Source of the DNA: Palaemon carinicauda
Taxonomy: Eukaryota > Arthropoda > Malacostraca > Decapoda > Palaemonidae
Length of the DNA: 64,000 nt
NCBI RefSeq assembly: GCF_036898095.1
Contig: NC_090743.1
Location: forward strand, 24,022,426 to 24,086,425
Reading direction: 5' to 3'
The position numbers were made by a program, and so were the translations under genes. Shown piece by piece: positions 23,501 to 36,931 of the stretch. How positions within the stretch are numbered: position 1 is the first letter of the stretch; every line of letters begins with the position of its first letter. Below the pieces are notes generated by a model, which saw nothing but the letters and a program-made list of their open reading frames with translations, was not told the DNA's origin and did not search any database.

Positions 23501-26129
23501 GAACCATGTATACAAATAATGACATCCTGACATCTGGGTGTCATGTCTTTCCGAGAAGAGAATTGTTAGATTAAGAGTACTATTCTCTTTTCTTGTCGAG
23601 TATTGGAAGGATGCCATTGTTTGGGCATACCCCGCTTAAATATGAAACAGAGTCTGCAGAAAATAGAGCAAAGTTGCTAGATGGGTATAAAAGGATAATT
23701 ATTCCTTCAATCGTAGTCCAGCAGTTGCTGGTTTTGATTCTATTCTACAGTAGGAAGAACTGGCTCTAACAGGTTTCTTTGCTGTATGTCTATTGCAAGA
23801 TTTAGTGTGATTGTGTTCTGATCATATAGTATTGCTACCTTGCTTACCAAGAAGGCTAACACTTCCTTGATTATTACCTTCAGAAAGTTATATTGCTGAA
23901 AGATGGACAAATTTCTTATTTAAATAAATCCCCTTAGCCTTGGTAGATAACAACAGACTAGTCGGGTAACGTTTGAGCAAATTAAATACATTCAAAACTT
24001 TAACATTGTAGTTATTTCAAGAAAAGATACAAAATGAGAATTGGGCAAAAGGATGTAATGAACACGTTTTCTTTAGTTGATGACAATGAATGCCAAGGCT
24101 CAAAGAAACAACTTGGCTTTTGTTAAGTTATGTGGCTACTGTTCCATGGTAAAAAATTAATGACGAGTGACTTTGGACTGATCATAATTTTGCTATGGAG
24201 TAAAGATTCAATTTCCTAGTAGACAGCACTCACCAATGTTGCAGAAAAAACTACTGTCATAGAAGTCATTGGAAAGGAAGCAGTTATACATTAGGAGACA
24301 TATGAGGGACCTAATTTGCCCATGAAGCATCATGTTCAGTCCTAAGTCTATGAAATATCCAAATGAAACTAGTTACAGTTACAATGGCAAAGAACGACAA
24401 ACAGTCAAGTCTGGCTGCAGGATTGGAATGAGTCAAACATGCTGGAAGAACAGCACATATGCCAAATCACCAATTCATATAGAAAGCATTGGTCCTACTA
24501 AATTAGAGAAGTTGACATAACAATCCAAAATCCTGTTATCACTGATGCTGGTCTTCAGCTCATAGCAAATCCAGAAGAAAAATTAGCATGGCTGAAATCA
24601 GGTTGAACCCTGTGCTAAGTGAGGTAATTTCTATGCAATGCAAGTTAGCTTGAATCATGGCTACCCCAGAGTGACAGACACAAAAATAAGCTGGAATGAA
24701 GCAGCATTGCTAAAAATCTACAATCTCACTTACTGAATGAAACATTATTATTAGATTGACATTGGGAAGCTTGGGGTAGGTTTAGCAACAGGGCGTGAAT
24801 TACCAGAATTATTTTTATCAAGGGAGGATTCACTGGACTCATAAAAAAATTTAACACAAGAAGCAAATGATGTCAAGACCTTGTGAAGCTCATCACTATT
24901 AAAAGGTGGCTGAACTCCAGTATTGTCCAAAATTGGAGGCATGCCATTATCATCTTCAGCCCACCTATGATACACTATCCTAGTCTTCTCTGGCTTTTCC
25001 CCTAAATTAACTTGTGCTTAGAACTGTTAACTTGATCAGCAACCATTGAAACATACTTTTTCATGAGAGGTTCTAAGAGTGACACACACTCTTCACAATG
25101 ATTAATCAAATTACAGTATTGCCCCTAGTATGATACAACAAGAGAATGTGGATCATGATCTCCCAGACATAATTCCCATGTACATTCTAGGCAATAACTG
25201 CTAACTAAATCAAAGAATATGATCATCAGGGGAGTTCCATAGAAATAAATATTTTTAATTACTGACTGTAACCTACTATAGTGATGGCTAACAACTTGTG
25301 ACATTGGTCGTTCATATACTTTAATAAATGTAAAATTAATTTTTTTTCAAATACAGTATAAGCAAGTACTTAACTTTAAAAAGGAGGTTGTCAAATGACA
25401 TGATTATATTCCTAGAGTTTTCTTTTAGATTGCCTGGGCCTTCTGGCTAGACACAGGCTCTTGGCAAATTTGCAAGCCCTTATTGTAGGGTTTCCATGCC
25501 ATATTTTTGGTGAACTTCAACTTATTTTGACTTTAATTTTGGCAAATGATTTGACAACTACAGAACCAAAAAAATTAAGGTTATTAGTTAGTACTTTAGG
25601 ATTTAGAGAGCATGTTTGTAGTGAGACTACCTCTGAAAACTGCTGATTATGGGAATGTCATGAATGAAATATTATGTATATACATGATGAATGGAATTGT
25701 GAAGAAAAAATACAATGGAAAATATTTTTTTTAAAAGAGGAAAATTAATTTTCCTTCATCATTTACTTATGGAAGGGTGGCTTTTATTAGGAGAGTACCA
25801 ATTCTGCATCAGTTAAACAGTATAGTACAGAATATAGTGTATTGTAATTTGGGTCAACATTACAGGATTTGATGACAGACAAGTAGTTATGTAAAATAGA
25901 AAAATATACACACAAATGGAAAATTTATTTAAACCAGATATTATAACCCATAGCCACAGATGAGCAAAATGGATATGAAACAAATCTAAAAGTCAGAAAC
26001 CCCTCAAAAAGAATTTTTATAGTATAATACAATGATGTTATGCCTTATTTCTATAATCACATGATGCCTTGCGTTGAAATTGAATTATAAATCCAGAAAA
26101 CTTGACAACACATTCCAAATCCTACATCC

Positions 26130-26131
<2 letters not shown>

Positions 26132-26181
<50 letters not shown>
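26132..26181. repeat. (TA)n microsatellite
   Basis: A pure alternating TA tract of about 50 bp in the 11-kb intron. Confidence 0.95.
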
Positions 26182-26186
<5 letters not shown>

Positions 26187-27057
26187 ATAATTGTATATAG
26201 TATACATATGTACATACAAACAATAATGTATATAAGATCAGTATTAATCAAATTATTTTTCTAATACCCCCCTCAATGTAATTTGCAATTTACATGTATT
26301 TGCAAAAATCTTTAGTGTCATTAACAAGGTGTCATATTGGCTGGTCTTTTCTGTGGTAATCTTAAAGATTGTACATAAAAGTTTGTTTTTCTTCATTATT
26401 AGGGAACAATGTTTTGAGTATTTCTATAAATATTAAAACCTTCATTTATTTTCATGTTTCAAGCCCCCTTTATGCAAAAAGGGACCCTTATCCCAAATAT
26501 TCCAGCCAACGTAGAGAATAAATTATAACTGATTTTCACACAGTTTATTTGTACTCAAGAAAAACAAGTCTACAGAATTTATAAAGTTCATTTATCTCAT
26601 GGTAAATTCTTAATTGTTAGTGGAATAAACTAGAGGAAAGTTGGATAAGACAGTATGGTTCATTTACTGAAACAATCATCGAATAATGTAAAACTATTCC
26701 CTTCTATTCTAAATGTTTCTTATTATGATTCAATTTCTCTTGCTTGTTCAGAATCCTTGGTAAAAAGGGTAATTTTCTCTAATTTGAATTATTTTATTCT
26801 TGTGAAGGGGATCTTCTCAAGCAAAATAATTGGTATTCATGAGTAACTTTCGGAGGATATTTATCATGGCATCATTCCTGGCTGCTTTAAAGGTTGAGGG
26901 GCTGACAATTCATACTTGTTCTTTCATTTTGGTGATGATTTTTACTAGTGTAGTGTATTTGTTTCAGTAAATTAAATTATTCTTTTACTGTGTACTTTAC
27001 ATTTTAAATGATTTTAGTTGGTATAATGCTTGTTGATTCATAAATCATACAGTACAA

Positions 27058-27152
<95 letters not shown>

Positions 27153-27288
27153 GTATATATGTATGTATATATATGTGTATGTATGTATATATATGTGTAT
27201 GTATGTATGTATATATATGTATATATGTGTATATGTATGTATGTATATATATGTATATATATGTATAAGTATATGTGTGTATATATAC

Positions 27289-27353
<65 letters not shown>

Positions 27354-27406
27354 CACTATACAAACATACATACATACATATATATAGTATATATATAATA
27401 TATGTG
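27058..27406. repeat. Compound (TA)n - (TATG)n - (TA)n - (CATA)n microsatellite
   Basis: Pure TA to about 27146, then mixed TATG/TGTA units to about 27300, then pure TA to 27348 and CATA units. The two TA arms are self-complementary and could form a large cruciform. ORFs here are artefacts. Confidence 0.95.
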
Positions 27407-28699
27407 TGTGTGTCGGGAGAATTTAGGTTTGTACTTATGATTTCACAAAGTATTTATAATCTTATCTAGGCAATTGCAGGCATGGAACTTTTCCCTATTT
27501 TTTCATCCTAAACACAATTACCACTTTTATACACTGTAAATAACCCCACATTATTTTTAAAACTATTAGCATTATTATTATAATAGTTATCAAAGCTTAG
27601 AAAAATGTTATATTTGTTTAAGTGATATTTTATAAAACATTCTTATTGTTTGAAGGCAAAGAAATTAACTTTAATAACATTTCTTAACATAATGCAGAAT
27701 CAGTTGCATATGGAAGACATTTGTTCACATACATATACAAACCTTTCGTCTTTTAGAATAGGGAATGTCTTCAGTGGAGATGGAATGGCCTTTTTGATTG
27801 TTGATAGGGTAATTAAGGCAGATGGTGATCAAGGGTGAGTAGTCCCACCCACACACTTGTCAATGAGACTTGTTTTCAGCCACAGGAAGCACAGATGTAC
27901 TGGTGCATTCTATTTAAGACTTTAATCTTTTTCTCACAGTTTTAGTTTGAATTGTTGATTTTGGCTTCAATGTTAATGATAAAACTAAGTAGTGAGCTTC
28001 ACCTTTTCCTGCTGTATGAACAGGGCCTCTAGGATCCTAAGTGTTCGCTGCCCGAGGCATTGCTAAGGTTCTTGTTTGTGTCAGATTGAAGGATGGACAT
28101 TGCATTGGTTTATGGCTAAGCCGGTGAGAGATCCACACCCACTCTGTGCCTTAGGAACATAACTGTTTGCAAACATATCCATATGGCAAGTATAGAGCTT
28201 TGCTTCTCGTAAGGGTGGGCATAGTCTTTGAGGAGCAGGAATGCCAAGTCTTCTCCTGTGTCATTTTTGATAACGGCCATGATGATACTGAAGGGACTGT
28301 TTAGCACTTTTCTCTCCTTATTGAGTTTGCCTTTGGATATATGCCCCTAGCTTGATCTTGTGGAGTATGCTTCAGGAGTAAGGAGAATTTTGATTTACAA
28401 TACAAAGTTTTTTCAGGGTTGGTTTCTGAGGTGATCACTGCATTTCAACACATGCTGAAAGCACCTCCATGCAGTCGGCTGATGACGAGTGGAGTGACCT
28501 AAGGAAGCCTTCCTTAGGACTTGCATGTAGGCTGCTTTGCCACTGGTTGTCCCCAGTACCAGTGTCAAGTGACCACGTTGGTGATCAATTATAGATTATC
28601 CTAAGACAAAATAGCAGCCAAGAAGGCTTCCAACCATGGAATTGGAAGTGCCAAAGCCAGAAGAGTGAAAATAGGTTCCAGAGCCTTAAACCTGTGCAT

Positions 28700-30376
28700 G
28701 TTGCCATGGTGAGAGTTCCCTTTGATTGTAGTGTCAGTGCTATTCACCCCTGTTCATGTGACTCCAGGGCATGTGGTTCCCACACTCCCTGTATCAGTAA
28801 CAACAGTCACTGTGTCTGTTACAAGTGCCAGTGAGAATCCCTACTGCTTCCCTCCCCACATAACAGTTACTACCAGTGCTGTGGTCCTTGTCAGGGCAAC
28901 CCCTGTGGTTCTCACCTTGGTGGAGCTTCAGTGTTAATGATAGCTCAGTCAATTTTTCGCTTCCGGAACCTGAGGTAGAAGCAATTTTACTACGCCTCCT
29001 TTCTCCTTTTGACATTCTTCCAAATATAAGAAGTCAAGGAAGGCCTGCAGTAGTTACAAAAATAGGGTTCTTGACGACATACCTCCCTTATAGAGGGGGA
29101 TGGAAACAGGCATAGTTCACAAAGACTGGGTTGTCAACTCTCCACTCTTTGGAGAAGTACAGAAAGCTCCATGCTATACATTGGAGACAAGTGATCTTTT
29201 TGAGTGCACCAGGCAGCAAACTAGTGGAGTAACTGCAACTGGGTTTTGAGAGAGAGGGATGCTCTGGTATCTCAATTCTATAAACTAGTTGGTCTAGAGG
29301 TAGCATTGGCTCTTTGGAACACTGGTGGGGGATCCACATAAGGGGCCAAGGATTTATGTGCAGGCTTTGATGAAATAGAGAAGATCTGCTTTGCAGGTCT
29401 CCCTGATGATTTGAATAAATAAGATTACCATGCATCTTTGGCATGATGCGGGGTCTTGCATACTGGCAACCCACAATAGAGGTAAATCCAGGAAGGGTTC
29501 AACATTGGTTAAGGACAACAGATGGATGATAATTACAAGATGACAGCCAGTACCATCAAGCAGTGACTTTACAGGAATAAGTCCAGAGTTGAAAAATCAG
29601 GGGGGGGGGGGGGGGGCAAACAACCACAGTACAAGCATCTAAACTTGTTCCTCTTCGGTCCTCGAGAAATTTTCCTTTGCTAATACAGTACTATCCACAC
29701 TGGCTGAGTGCCAGAAAGGGAATTCAGGACTACCTAAAACACCTTAGTCTCTTTCAAGGAATCAGGCTCTTCCAGGCCATCTGCTGACAGATGGAATGGC
29801 ATGAATTGTGCAGTTCCATCACAAAAGACTAAATGCTAAAGCCTATCTGAAGAATGCGTACTTTCAAGTAACAATTCATCAGTCTTCTCTGAGGTACCTC
29901 CTCTACTTCCTTAATGGAGTGGTATACTAGTTGAAGACCCAGTATTCGGACTGTTGCACTGGTTACCTGGTGTTCACACTGATGGCAGGTTGGGTGTTCC
30001 TAGTGGGATACAGTTTTAGATGTACAGTATCCTGATGATTGGTTGATCCTGGTATCCTCGAGGTATTTACAATAGAACCAAGAAACATTCTTGCTTTTTG
30101 TTTCCAATGTATCAGCTGAAGCTAGAGCTCACAAAGACACGGGTATTCATCCCACTTTAGACTGAATAATCTCTTGCAGTTGGACAGGTAATGAAAAAGT
30201 TTGGAAGTGCCAAATAGCCTGGGTGGGAAGGGCTATTTGCCCTCATACATCACCTGTCTTCAACTACCTCTTTAACGATTTCAACGGGTGTTCCAGCTCT
30301 GCTAGACATTTTCTATTTTAAAAGACTGAAGTTTGTATAAGTAAGAAAAATACAAATTACATTTGATATTTTTTAT
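28700..30376 (+). mobile_element. Decayed DIRS-type retrotransposon (DIRS-C)
   Basis: The + strand has a broken RT. Around 29835-29890 it reads LKNAYFQVTIHQSSLRYLLY, the counterpart of the LKDAYFQIPVHPSSRKFLRV block in element B. Around 30030-30070 it reads YPDDWLILVSSRYLQ, the degenerate YLDDW catalytic box. Stops and frameshifts are frequent. A Pro/Val/Thr-rich open stretch at 28722-28937 may be gag. The right end near 30336-30362 has GTAAGAAAAATACAAATTAC, matching the end motif of the DIRS-B element. The left boundary is uncertain and may lie nearer 28.0 kb. A run of 17 G lies at 29600-29616. The orientation is the same as abLIM. Confidence 0.65.
29600..29616. repeat. Poly-G run (17 G)
   Basis: Homopolymer G inside the decayed DIRS-C element. 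It is a likely sequencing or assembly weak point and a possible G-quadruplex. Confidence 0.85.
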
Positions 30377-31204
30377 TCCTTCAAAAAAAATATATAAAGC
30401 TGCTCTACCATTAGGTATGCACTATGCACCCACTAATGTTATCTTCCCATGAAGTGGGAAGTAGTTATTACACTTAATTATACTGTAAAATTAGAGTATT
30501 GTATAGCAGCTCAAAAAAAGACAGAGGGTACTGCTATAAAGTAAGTTGCACTGTCATGCTTTGCAAAGTTGTTTATAAGGGTGATACTTTGAGTCCTGCC
30601 TTACTGTAAGAAAAAGTTCAGTTTAAATACATTCCTATAGAGACAGAGAGGGCTTCAGTGATGGTGAAGTAAGAATGTTAGACAACCTGACTTTGAGAAG
30701 TGCACACTAGAATAGTAATGCTTGATAGTCACTATTTTATTCATACATTCATTCACATAGTTTATGGCAGTGGAAAATACTGAGTAACTTCGATTTGTTC
30801 TTGTATGAAGCGAATCAACATGGCTGAAGGAAAGGGTAATTTTTAAAACAAATTCTATTCCTGTGTTTTTAGTAGGATATGACATTTGTGCTCTATTATA
30901 TTCATTGAAATATAAACAATATTTTTTTAGTCTTCTAAGTGATTACCATTTACTAACACCAGAATAATAAACTCCCAAAAACACCACATCAGTGAACTTT
31001 GGTCACTTATTTTTGTCAGTTATGTCTTCACTTATTTTTGTCAGTTATGTCATCTATTCATTAAAAGAAAAAAATTACAGTTAGAAAAGACTGACATTGC
31101 TGTCTACTGTATATATACTGTAGATATATATATATATATATTGTACACATTCATCTGCTGTCATTAGTTGTTACAGATTGTTATTCTCATTAACTTTTTA
31201 ACAG

Positions 31205-31396
31205 AACGCCGAGCTTTGTGCATCAACAACGTATAGTAGTGGTCTTCGTGGTTATTCATCATACTCTCCCCACCTTCGCCGCTCATTGCCCAACATGCAC
31301 CATATGTCATCAGAACCTCCTAAAATTTACCCTGCACATCTTCTGCTCGTATCAAATTATCGATTACCTAACGACGTGGATCGCTGTCATTTGGAG
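31205..31396 (+). CDS. Unc-115: abLIM/Unc-115-like protein, linker and first half of villin headpiece
   Basis: This 192-nt exon has phase 0 at both ends and encodes 64 residues. It begins NAELCASTTYSSGLRGYSSY, then has LRRSLPNMHHMSSEPP and the headpiece N-terminus PKIYPAHLLLVSNYRLPNDV, ending DRCHLE. Vertebrate abLIMs have a closely similar order, with a Pro-Asn-Met element, a PKI(F/Y)PYE start and a VDR..LE segment. The acceptor TTTAACAG ends at 31204 and the donor GTTAGT starts at 31397. The next exon completes the domain. The headpiece binds F-actin; this half forms the variable-loop subdomain. Confidence 0.92.
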
Positions 31397-31933
31397 GTTA
31401 GTAAAAGTTCCCTAACACTTGAAGAAAATCCATGTTAATTCAAATTACAAACATATATTTCTCAAAATGGGTTATATATGCCTACATGTCTGGATAAGGC
31501 TTTACCAAATGCCAAATAATTGCTAAACCAAGCAAAAAGTAACATTAAAAGATATATTATTTTACACCTGCCTGATGTTCAAATTGCTTATACTGACGGA
31601 CATAGGATGTTGTAAAAGGATGAGGGTGGTTTTTTTGGTTTTTACCACCCTTATGCAATAACATCTGACTGCACAACCATGGGGATCAACTACAGGAGTG
31701 ATGGAATTAATGTTTGTTTGAACTTACCCATAGGTGAAAAAAAAATCAACGAAAATGATAATATTTTATCATTACAATTCTTGAAGTTGTTAGAGAGTAA
31801 CTTTTTTTGTGTATACATTAGTTCATACATATAAAAGGTTGATTGTTGATGCATATACTTCGATGTTGTAGCATAATGTATTGATCAAGGAGGGGGGGGT
31901 GATGTAAAGATTTATCTTAAGATCTCCTACTAC

Positions 31934-34900
31934 TCAGAAAAGGAGACATCGACCTTCTCTAGATACTTGTGTGAGACCCTGTCTGTAGACCCTTGTACAT
32001 TTGAAGCCAACATAGCAAGGCACCTGTTTTCGTGCACATGAGCTGTTTCTGTGGCATCCTTTCAAACAGTTGCAGGAGATGGACCTTGAAAGCTGATCTG
32101 GCCATAGCGAGGCTAAACTCATAACGGAAACGTAGTCTCCGCTTTTCAATTCCCACCCATACTTGGTCAGGGGTGGCAGGTTTGGATTTGGGTTATACTG
32201 TACTTCACTCAAGGTACAACCTTACATTGCATACCTCTTGGTGTATTATTATTATTACTTGGCAAGCTACTACTCTAGTTGGAAAAGCAAGATAATATAA
32301 GCCCAGGGTCTCCAACAGGGAAAATAGCCCAGTGAGAGAAAGGAATTGTCAGATCTCTGCTTGAACACAGACTTCATCGGTCATCTCTTTGTGATCGTCA
32401 TCCTCTCCAAATTCAGCTAGGGCCTGTGGGACATTCCCGACTTGAAATGAACCAAGCCTTCTTGCTTGTGAAGTACAGAAAGCTAGTTGTATTTCTGCCA
32501 CTCAGACTGTGAATCATTGGCAACGCCTTGCACTGGGGTACTCCAAGGACTTCTGCAAAACCGTGGATCAGTAGGTATTCGTTTGAAGATGTGTAGCAGC
32601 ATAGTAGCCACAAAGGACAATGACATCAGTGTCATTGGCATGCACTATAACCCTGATTATTCCTTCTGTACTGTGTACAGTGTGTAATATCAGCCTCCTC
32701 CTGAGTAGATTCCAATTCTGGCACTGGTACTTGTGATTGAGCTGAGATATGGACCGACTTTGTCTCCTCATCAAATCCCCCATTGAGGTAAAGCTGAAGC
32801 GACCCAAGTACCAAGTGTGTATTGCTAGATTAGCTCCACTTCTTGCAAAGATAGCTCAGAGAGGCGGGACTTGTTTTCTGGGTTTTTCAAGAGCTTGATT
32901 GATTCTGGGGCTGTGAAGGTATCAGCTACTGTGAAAGTTTTTTTATGGTATCCCTTTTCTGTGACTTTGTGTTTTCATCTTCAGACCTCGTGATTTGTAG
33001 TGATCGCAACAGAAGTGAATGCTGGCTGTGTCAGGTGGTACATCATTCACTAATCCAACTAGATAACGGCTGGCAATGTCCTCAAACTTGGTGTCTCTTA
33101 AATGGCTGACGATGGATCATATACATAGCATCAACAAAGACAGCTTTCTGCTCCAACTTGAAGGGGAGAAAGTTTTTATGCACTCTCAACTTTTTTAGTT
33201 TCCCTCATGACTTTCACTAGAAGGGATTTCGTACCCATCTTCATTGTTGTACCTTCATTGAAGAGGGCTTTCGGTGTGTTGCTGCATTCATGCTCGCCAA
33301 CGAAGTTTACAATGTCAAGTGTGTTACCACTAGCTACGACTCGAGTCATCCGCAATAGAGCTCGGACTTCGTTGACCTGTTCATTCTTTGCTTGTCCTTT
33401 GATTTATTCTGAATTTCAAATGTCTTCAAGCACTCAATTTATGTCTTTGATGCAGGGCTACTCAGCGACTTGTTGAGTGCTTTGACTCCAGTTTGCTTGA
33501 TACTCGCAAGTTATTTCTGGACATCTTGTTTGGGATACCTGACCTGTACTTATGTTAATAAGTTCATCTGTTTCGTTACAGCACAGGTTCTCTGCAATTG
33601 CAGCCATGATGTTGTTGATAATTTCCAGATCTCGTGTCATTGCAGTCTACCTGCTTCATGGTGTGGATTTTATGCACCTGTAACGAACCCCATCATTTCC
33701 TTGAACTAAGAGCTAACTGATGCTGTCAGAGCATTAACACAAACCCTTTTTTGTTTTCATTTAGATGATTCCAGATAGACCACTGCTCTCCTTAGCATTG
33801 GCATTGTAGGTCTGCTCCAAAAGAATGTCGAGCGGTACAGCTATGTGTTGACCATTGGGTGTCGAGCTACAAATGCTCCTTCCATGAGAGCATTGTGAAC
33901 TTTAGGAACCCAGTTTCCTTGTCTCCGGTTCCTGAGAAGTTTCTGTGTTAAGCTGGTGATGTCATTTGTCATGCAGTAATCGTTCCGTTGTTCGAGCTTG
34001 GCTTGGAATTCTTGCCAGATCAATCGTCACAGACCCTCCGAGATTAGCAAGAGAGCATGGAGTGTTTGAAAGTACTTTGCATTGCTGCCAAATATCTTTC
34101 TAGCTGTGCTTTCTGTACAAAATTCCGCCCTGATCAGAATATCTTCGATACCACTTCCACGCATGATCTTCACAATTGCCTTTATGAAGATTTGCGCATG
34201 ATGAAATCCACTCAAAAGTAAAACTACTTTGCTGAACTTATCAGGGTTAGCTTCCTTTATGATGGCTGCTTTTCCGGTCCCATACAGCAGGGGAACCCCA
34301 CTCTCTACAGGTCTTAGCCAGCTCGCAAGTTGCTTGATCACAAGCTATAATCGTACACTCATTGCCAAGTTTGGTTGACATTCTGATAAGGAGTGATATT
34401 TCTTCCATCAGAACAGAAGAGTCTGTGGGAGATGATGGTATGAATGGTAGGTAAGCAACTATACTGGATTCCTGTTGGTCATACAGCCTAGCACAGAATG
34501 CTGGGAAGCTTGGGAAGCTCGGGAGGTTGGGTTTTGCTGTGGAATCTTCCGTATCATCAATGGAATAGAACTGTTATACAGAGCCGCTAAATAAATAGAT
34601 CGGCAGACAATTCATTTTCATTTTCGGTCGTAAGATCTGCATAACGTGTTTTTTGGCCTCTGTCCTTTCTTATAATCACTCTCTGTCAGGTAACATGGTG
34701 GCATTGGTCGTTGCTCTTGTTACCACAGAGCTCGATCCCTCTGCTTGTAGTATGGAATGCTGAGAGTGGCACTTGTTGCTTTTACATTCTACAGTGCAAC
34801 CATTGTAGCATGGAAACTCCCACCTGCCAAGGTCTTGTTAAGCTATTCCAAGTTGTCTATTGTGAAAACTTGCAGTATTTCTGTCTCTTGACATCATATC

Positions 34901-36239
34901 TGGTACATAGACCCCATTTTCTTCTCTGTTCGAGTACAGCAGCAATCTTTGAGGCGAGTTGTCGCTGAAGGCTATCATAACTGATGCCTTGTCCCAATCG
35001 GTTGTTCAATACAATGAGTTCTTTACTTCTATGTTGGTTATAAAGGTGATACAAATTCCTCACGGCTAAAGGTGTCACAACTCCAACTATGTGCAGCAGT
35101 AACTGTTGGCATATAACGAGGACTAATTTGTGCAGTTTCTCATCAACAGATACTCTATTTTGCCCCTCTTGTATGCAAATAACAGAGTGGGACATCTTTC
35201 AGCAAGCTTGCAATGAAGTTATAGAATGTGTCCGGAACCATTTCGGAAGCAGCTTCGGTTGAGACTTCCGTTGAATTGGACAGATGTTCTTTCATTTTAC
35301 ATAATTTGGCATCTTCTCTTTGGTATTTTAGCTCCTTTGTTTCCAGTCAGCTGCACTGGTTTTCTCCAAATTATGAAGTTTTTCAAGTGCATCATAGCAA
35401 AGATGAACACTGGAAGCGTATATAAAGCCCACTAAATAAGACTGTTCTAAAATGGACACTCATGATCCAAAATGGGCTTGAAGCTTGGTCTTGAGGGTTG
35501 TTGATCAATAGGAATCTGGTGTTTCCATTCCTTTGTCACGAAGTTGTTGCCTGTACTCATCTCTAAGGGTCTTGAAAATGAATCCTTTGTAGTTTTCAAA
35601 TAATCTGACCTCCATTATGTCCGCAACCACTTCAAATGCTATATCATGAGCGTTGGGGGATGACAATGTTTTTTTCTGTCACACGTGGAGCTTTGAAATT
35701 ATTCATGCAAGGTACTGTATATGATAGCAGATGTCATTGGCTACCATATCATGTCCAAGCCCAACTAAGCGTGAACAGATGTCTTATCTATTGAGCTTCA
35801 TGGCCTTGTGAAGAAGTTGAATTTTTCACTTTGATCTGTTGATACTTTTGCTTGTGGTTTCTTGCTACGATACCATCTATTTCCACGTCACGCATGTAGT
35901 TTTGGCTATACAACGACAACTGTTTCCTCTCAGCAAGTCTGTAACTTTTTCATTGTTGTACCAGTTCCTGCATATTTCATGCCATTTTGGAGTGTCTCTC
36001 TCAGACCACGTTTCATCACCAATAATAGACAATTGGCACCTGGCGACCTCGTCTTGTCTCACGTTGCATGCATGTTTTAGTCTGACAGAAGACAATTGTT
36101 GGACACGATACAAAGGCTTATTATTGGACAGCTGGCAGATGATGCATTTGTTGTAATATGTATTCTCACATTTCGGGGGATTTTGTTTCTGAAGACTTGA
36201 TGTTCCTTCAGGCTCCCACTTGGACTGACTCTGTTTCAA
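31934..36239 (-). pseudogene. Relic of a large multi-copy protein of unknown function, possible FEN/PIN-like nuclease with Cys-rich C-terminus
   Basis: Minus-strand fragments lie in order over 4.3 kb. They are an N-terminal part with CIICQ and a KWHEICRNWY block (36239-35877); RSKELIVLNNRLGQGISYDS (35195-34857); GFHHAQIFIKAIVKIMRGSG (34341-34027); an EEAD word at 32814-32632 next to, in another frame, VIVHANDTDVIVL (32807-32568); ALPMIHSLSGRNTTS (32613-32413); and a C-terminal Cys cluster, CNCLKGCHRNSSC (32212-31934). I recall similar proteins as abundant, unannotated, TE-like families in aquatic invertebrates, with GCDTTS where this copy has GRNTTS. The EEAD, NDTDV and GCD-type blocks resemble the acidic core of FEN/XPG (PIN-like) nucleases, which is inference. 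Many frameshifts and an inserted repeat at 32.2 kb show it is dead. Confidence 0.55.
32222..32345 (+). repeat. Short dispersed repeat with (ATT)n start
   Basis: It begins with TATTATTATTATTACTTGGC and includes AGTTGGAAAAGCAAGATAAT, then AACAGGGAAAATAGCCCAGT. This closely resembles a very common dispersed repeat I remember from penaeid and other shrimp genomic sequence. It separates two parts of the minus-strand relic gene, so it inserted later. No search was possible. Confidence 0.55.
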
Positions 36240-36904
36240 AACCTTCTATTTGAATCCACCAGCCCAAATGCAAGGTTGTGCACCTGAATGAAGTTCCTGA
36301 AGGTCTCCCATTTCCAAAATACCCCCCAACCTTTTACAACACGCCGTGTCAGGTTTCGTCCAAAACTGTTCTTTGGCTCCCTGACTATTATCTCTTGAAG
36401 AAGTTTAAATTTAGATGTCTATCCAAAATAAAAAAATTCCGGTTTCTTTCCTTATAAAATGCCCCTTTCTGGTTTTATTCCTTATAAAATGCCCCTCCTG
36501 GTAAGTATTGAGTCAATCTGGCAGTTTGTCAACTATCTAGGCCAGTATGCATCATAGTTCCTTTGTCTTTCAGTTCTCTAGTTGCAGTTACCAGGATCGG
36601 TTATTTTCTCAGAAGTAAGAATTTGTTATTTATAGTTGCCCCCACAAAGGAAATTAGCTTGTATCGCCCTCCAAATTCCAAATTTTCCTTTTTCTTCCTT
36701 TCAATAGCCTTAGGCCTCTAGCCCAGTATTGAGACAATCTAGTGACTAATATCATTAACCACTGTGTAGGTAGGCCCAACTTGTTTTTGCATTTCAGTCT
36801 CTTAAGTCAAAACTAATATCCTATCCTCTTGACATCGCTAGTCAGTGTGGAATTGGGTGGACATGTACATTCTCTTGGCTAGGGGTGTTCCATTTCTGGA
36901 AAAA
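36240..36904. other. Intronic spacer between the relic gene and DIRS-A
   Basis: No ORF. It contains a direct repeat of about 28 bp (TTCCTTATAAAATGCCCCT twice, near 36449 and 36478). The rest is unassigned. Confidence 0.5.
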
Positions 36905-36931
36905 TGGATTTTGAGCGAAGCGAAAAATCGA

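Noticed and set aside
23083..25000. Less AT-rich stretch with short frames that could be an old retroelement
   Set aside because: No conserved motif could be read in any frame, so no element is called.
27004..27398. Several 100-codon frames of Tyr/Ile/Thr/His
   Set aside because: Artefacts of the compound TA/TATG repeat.
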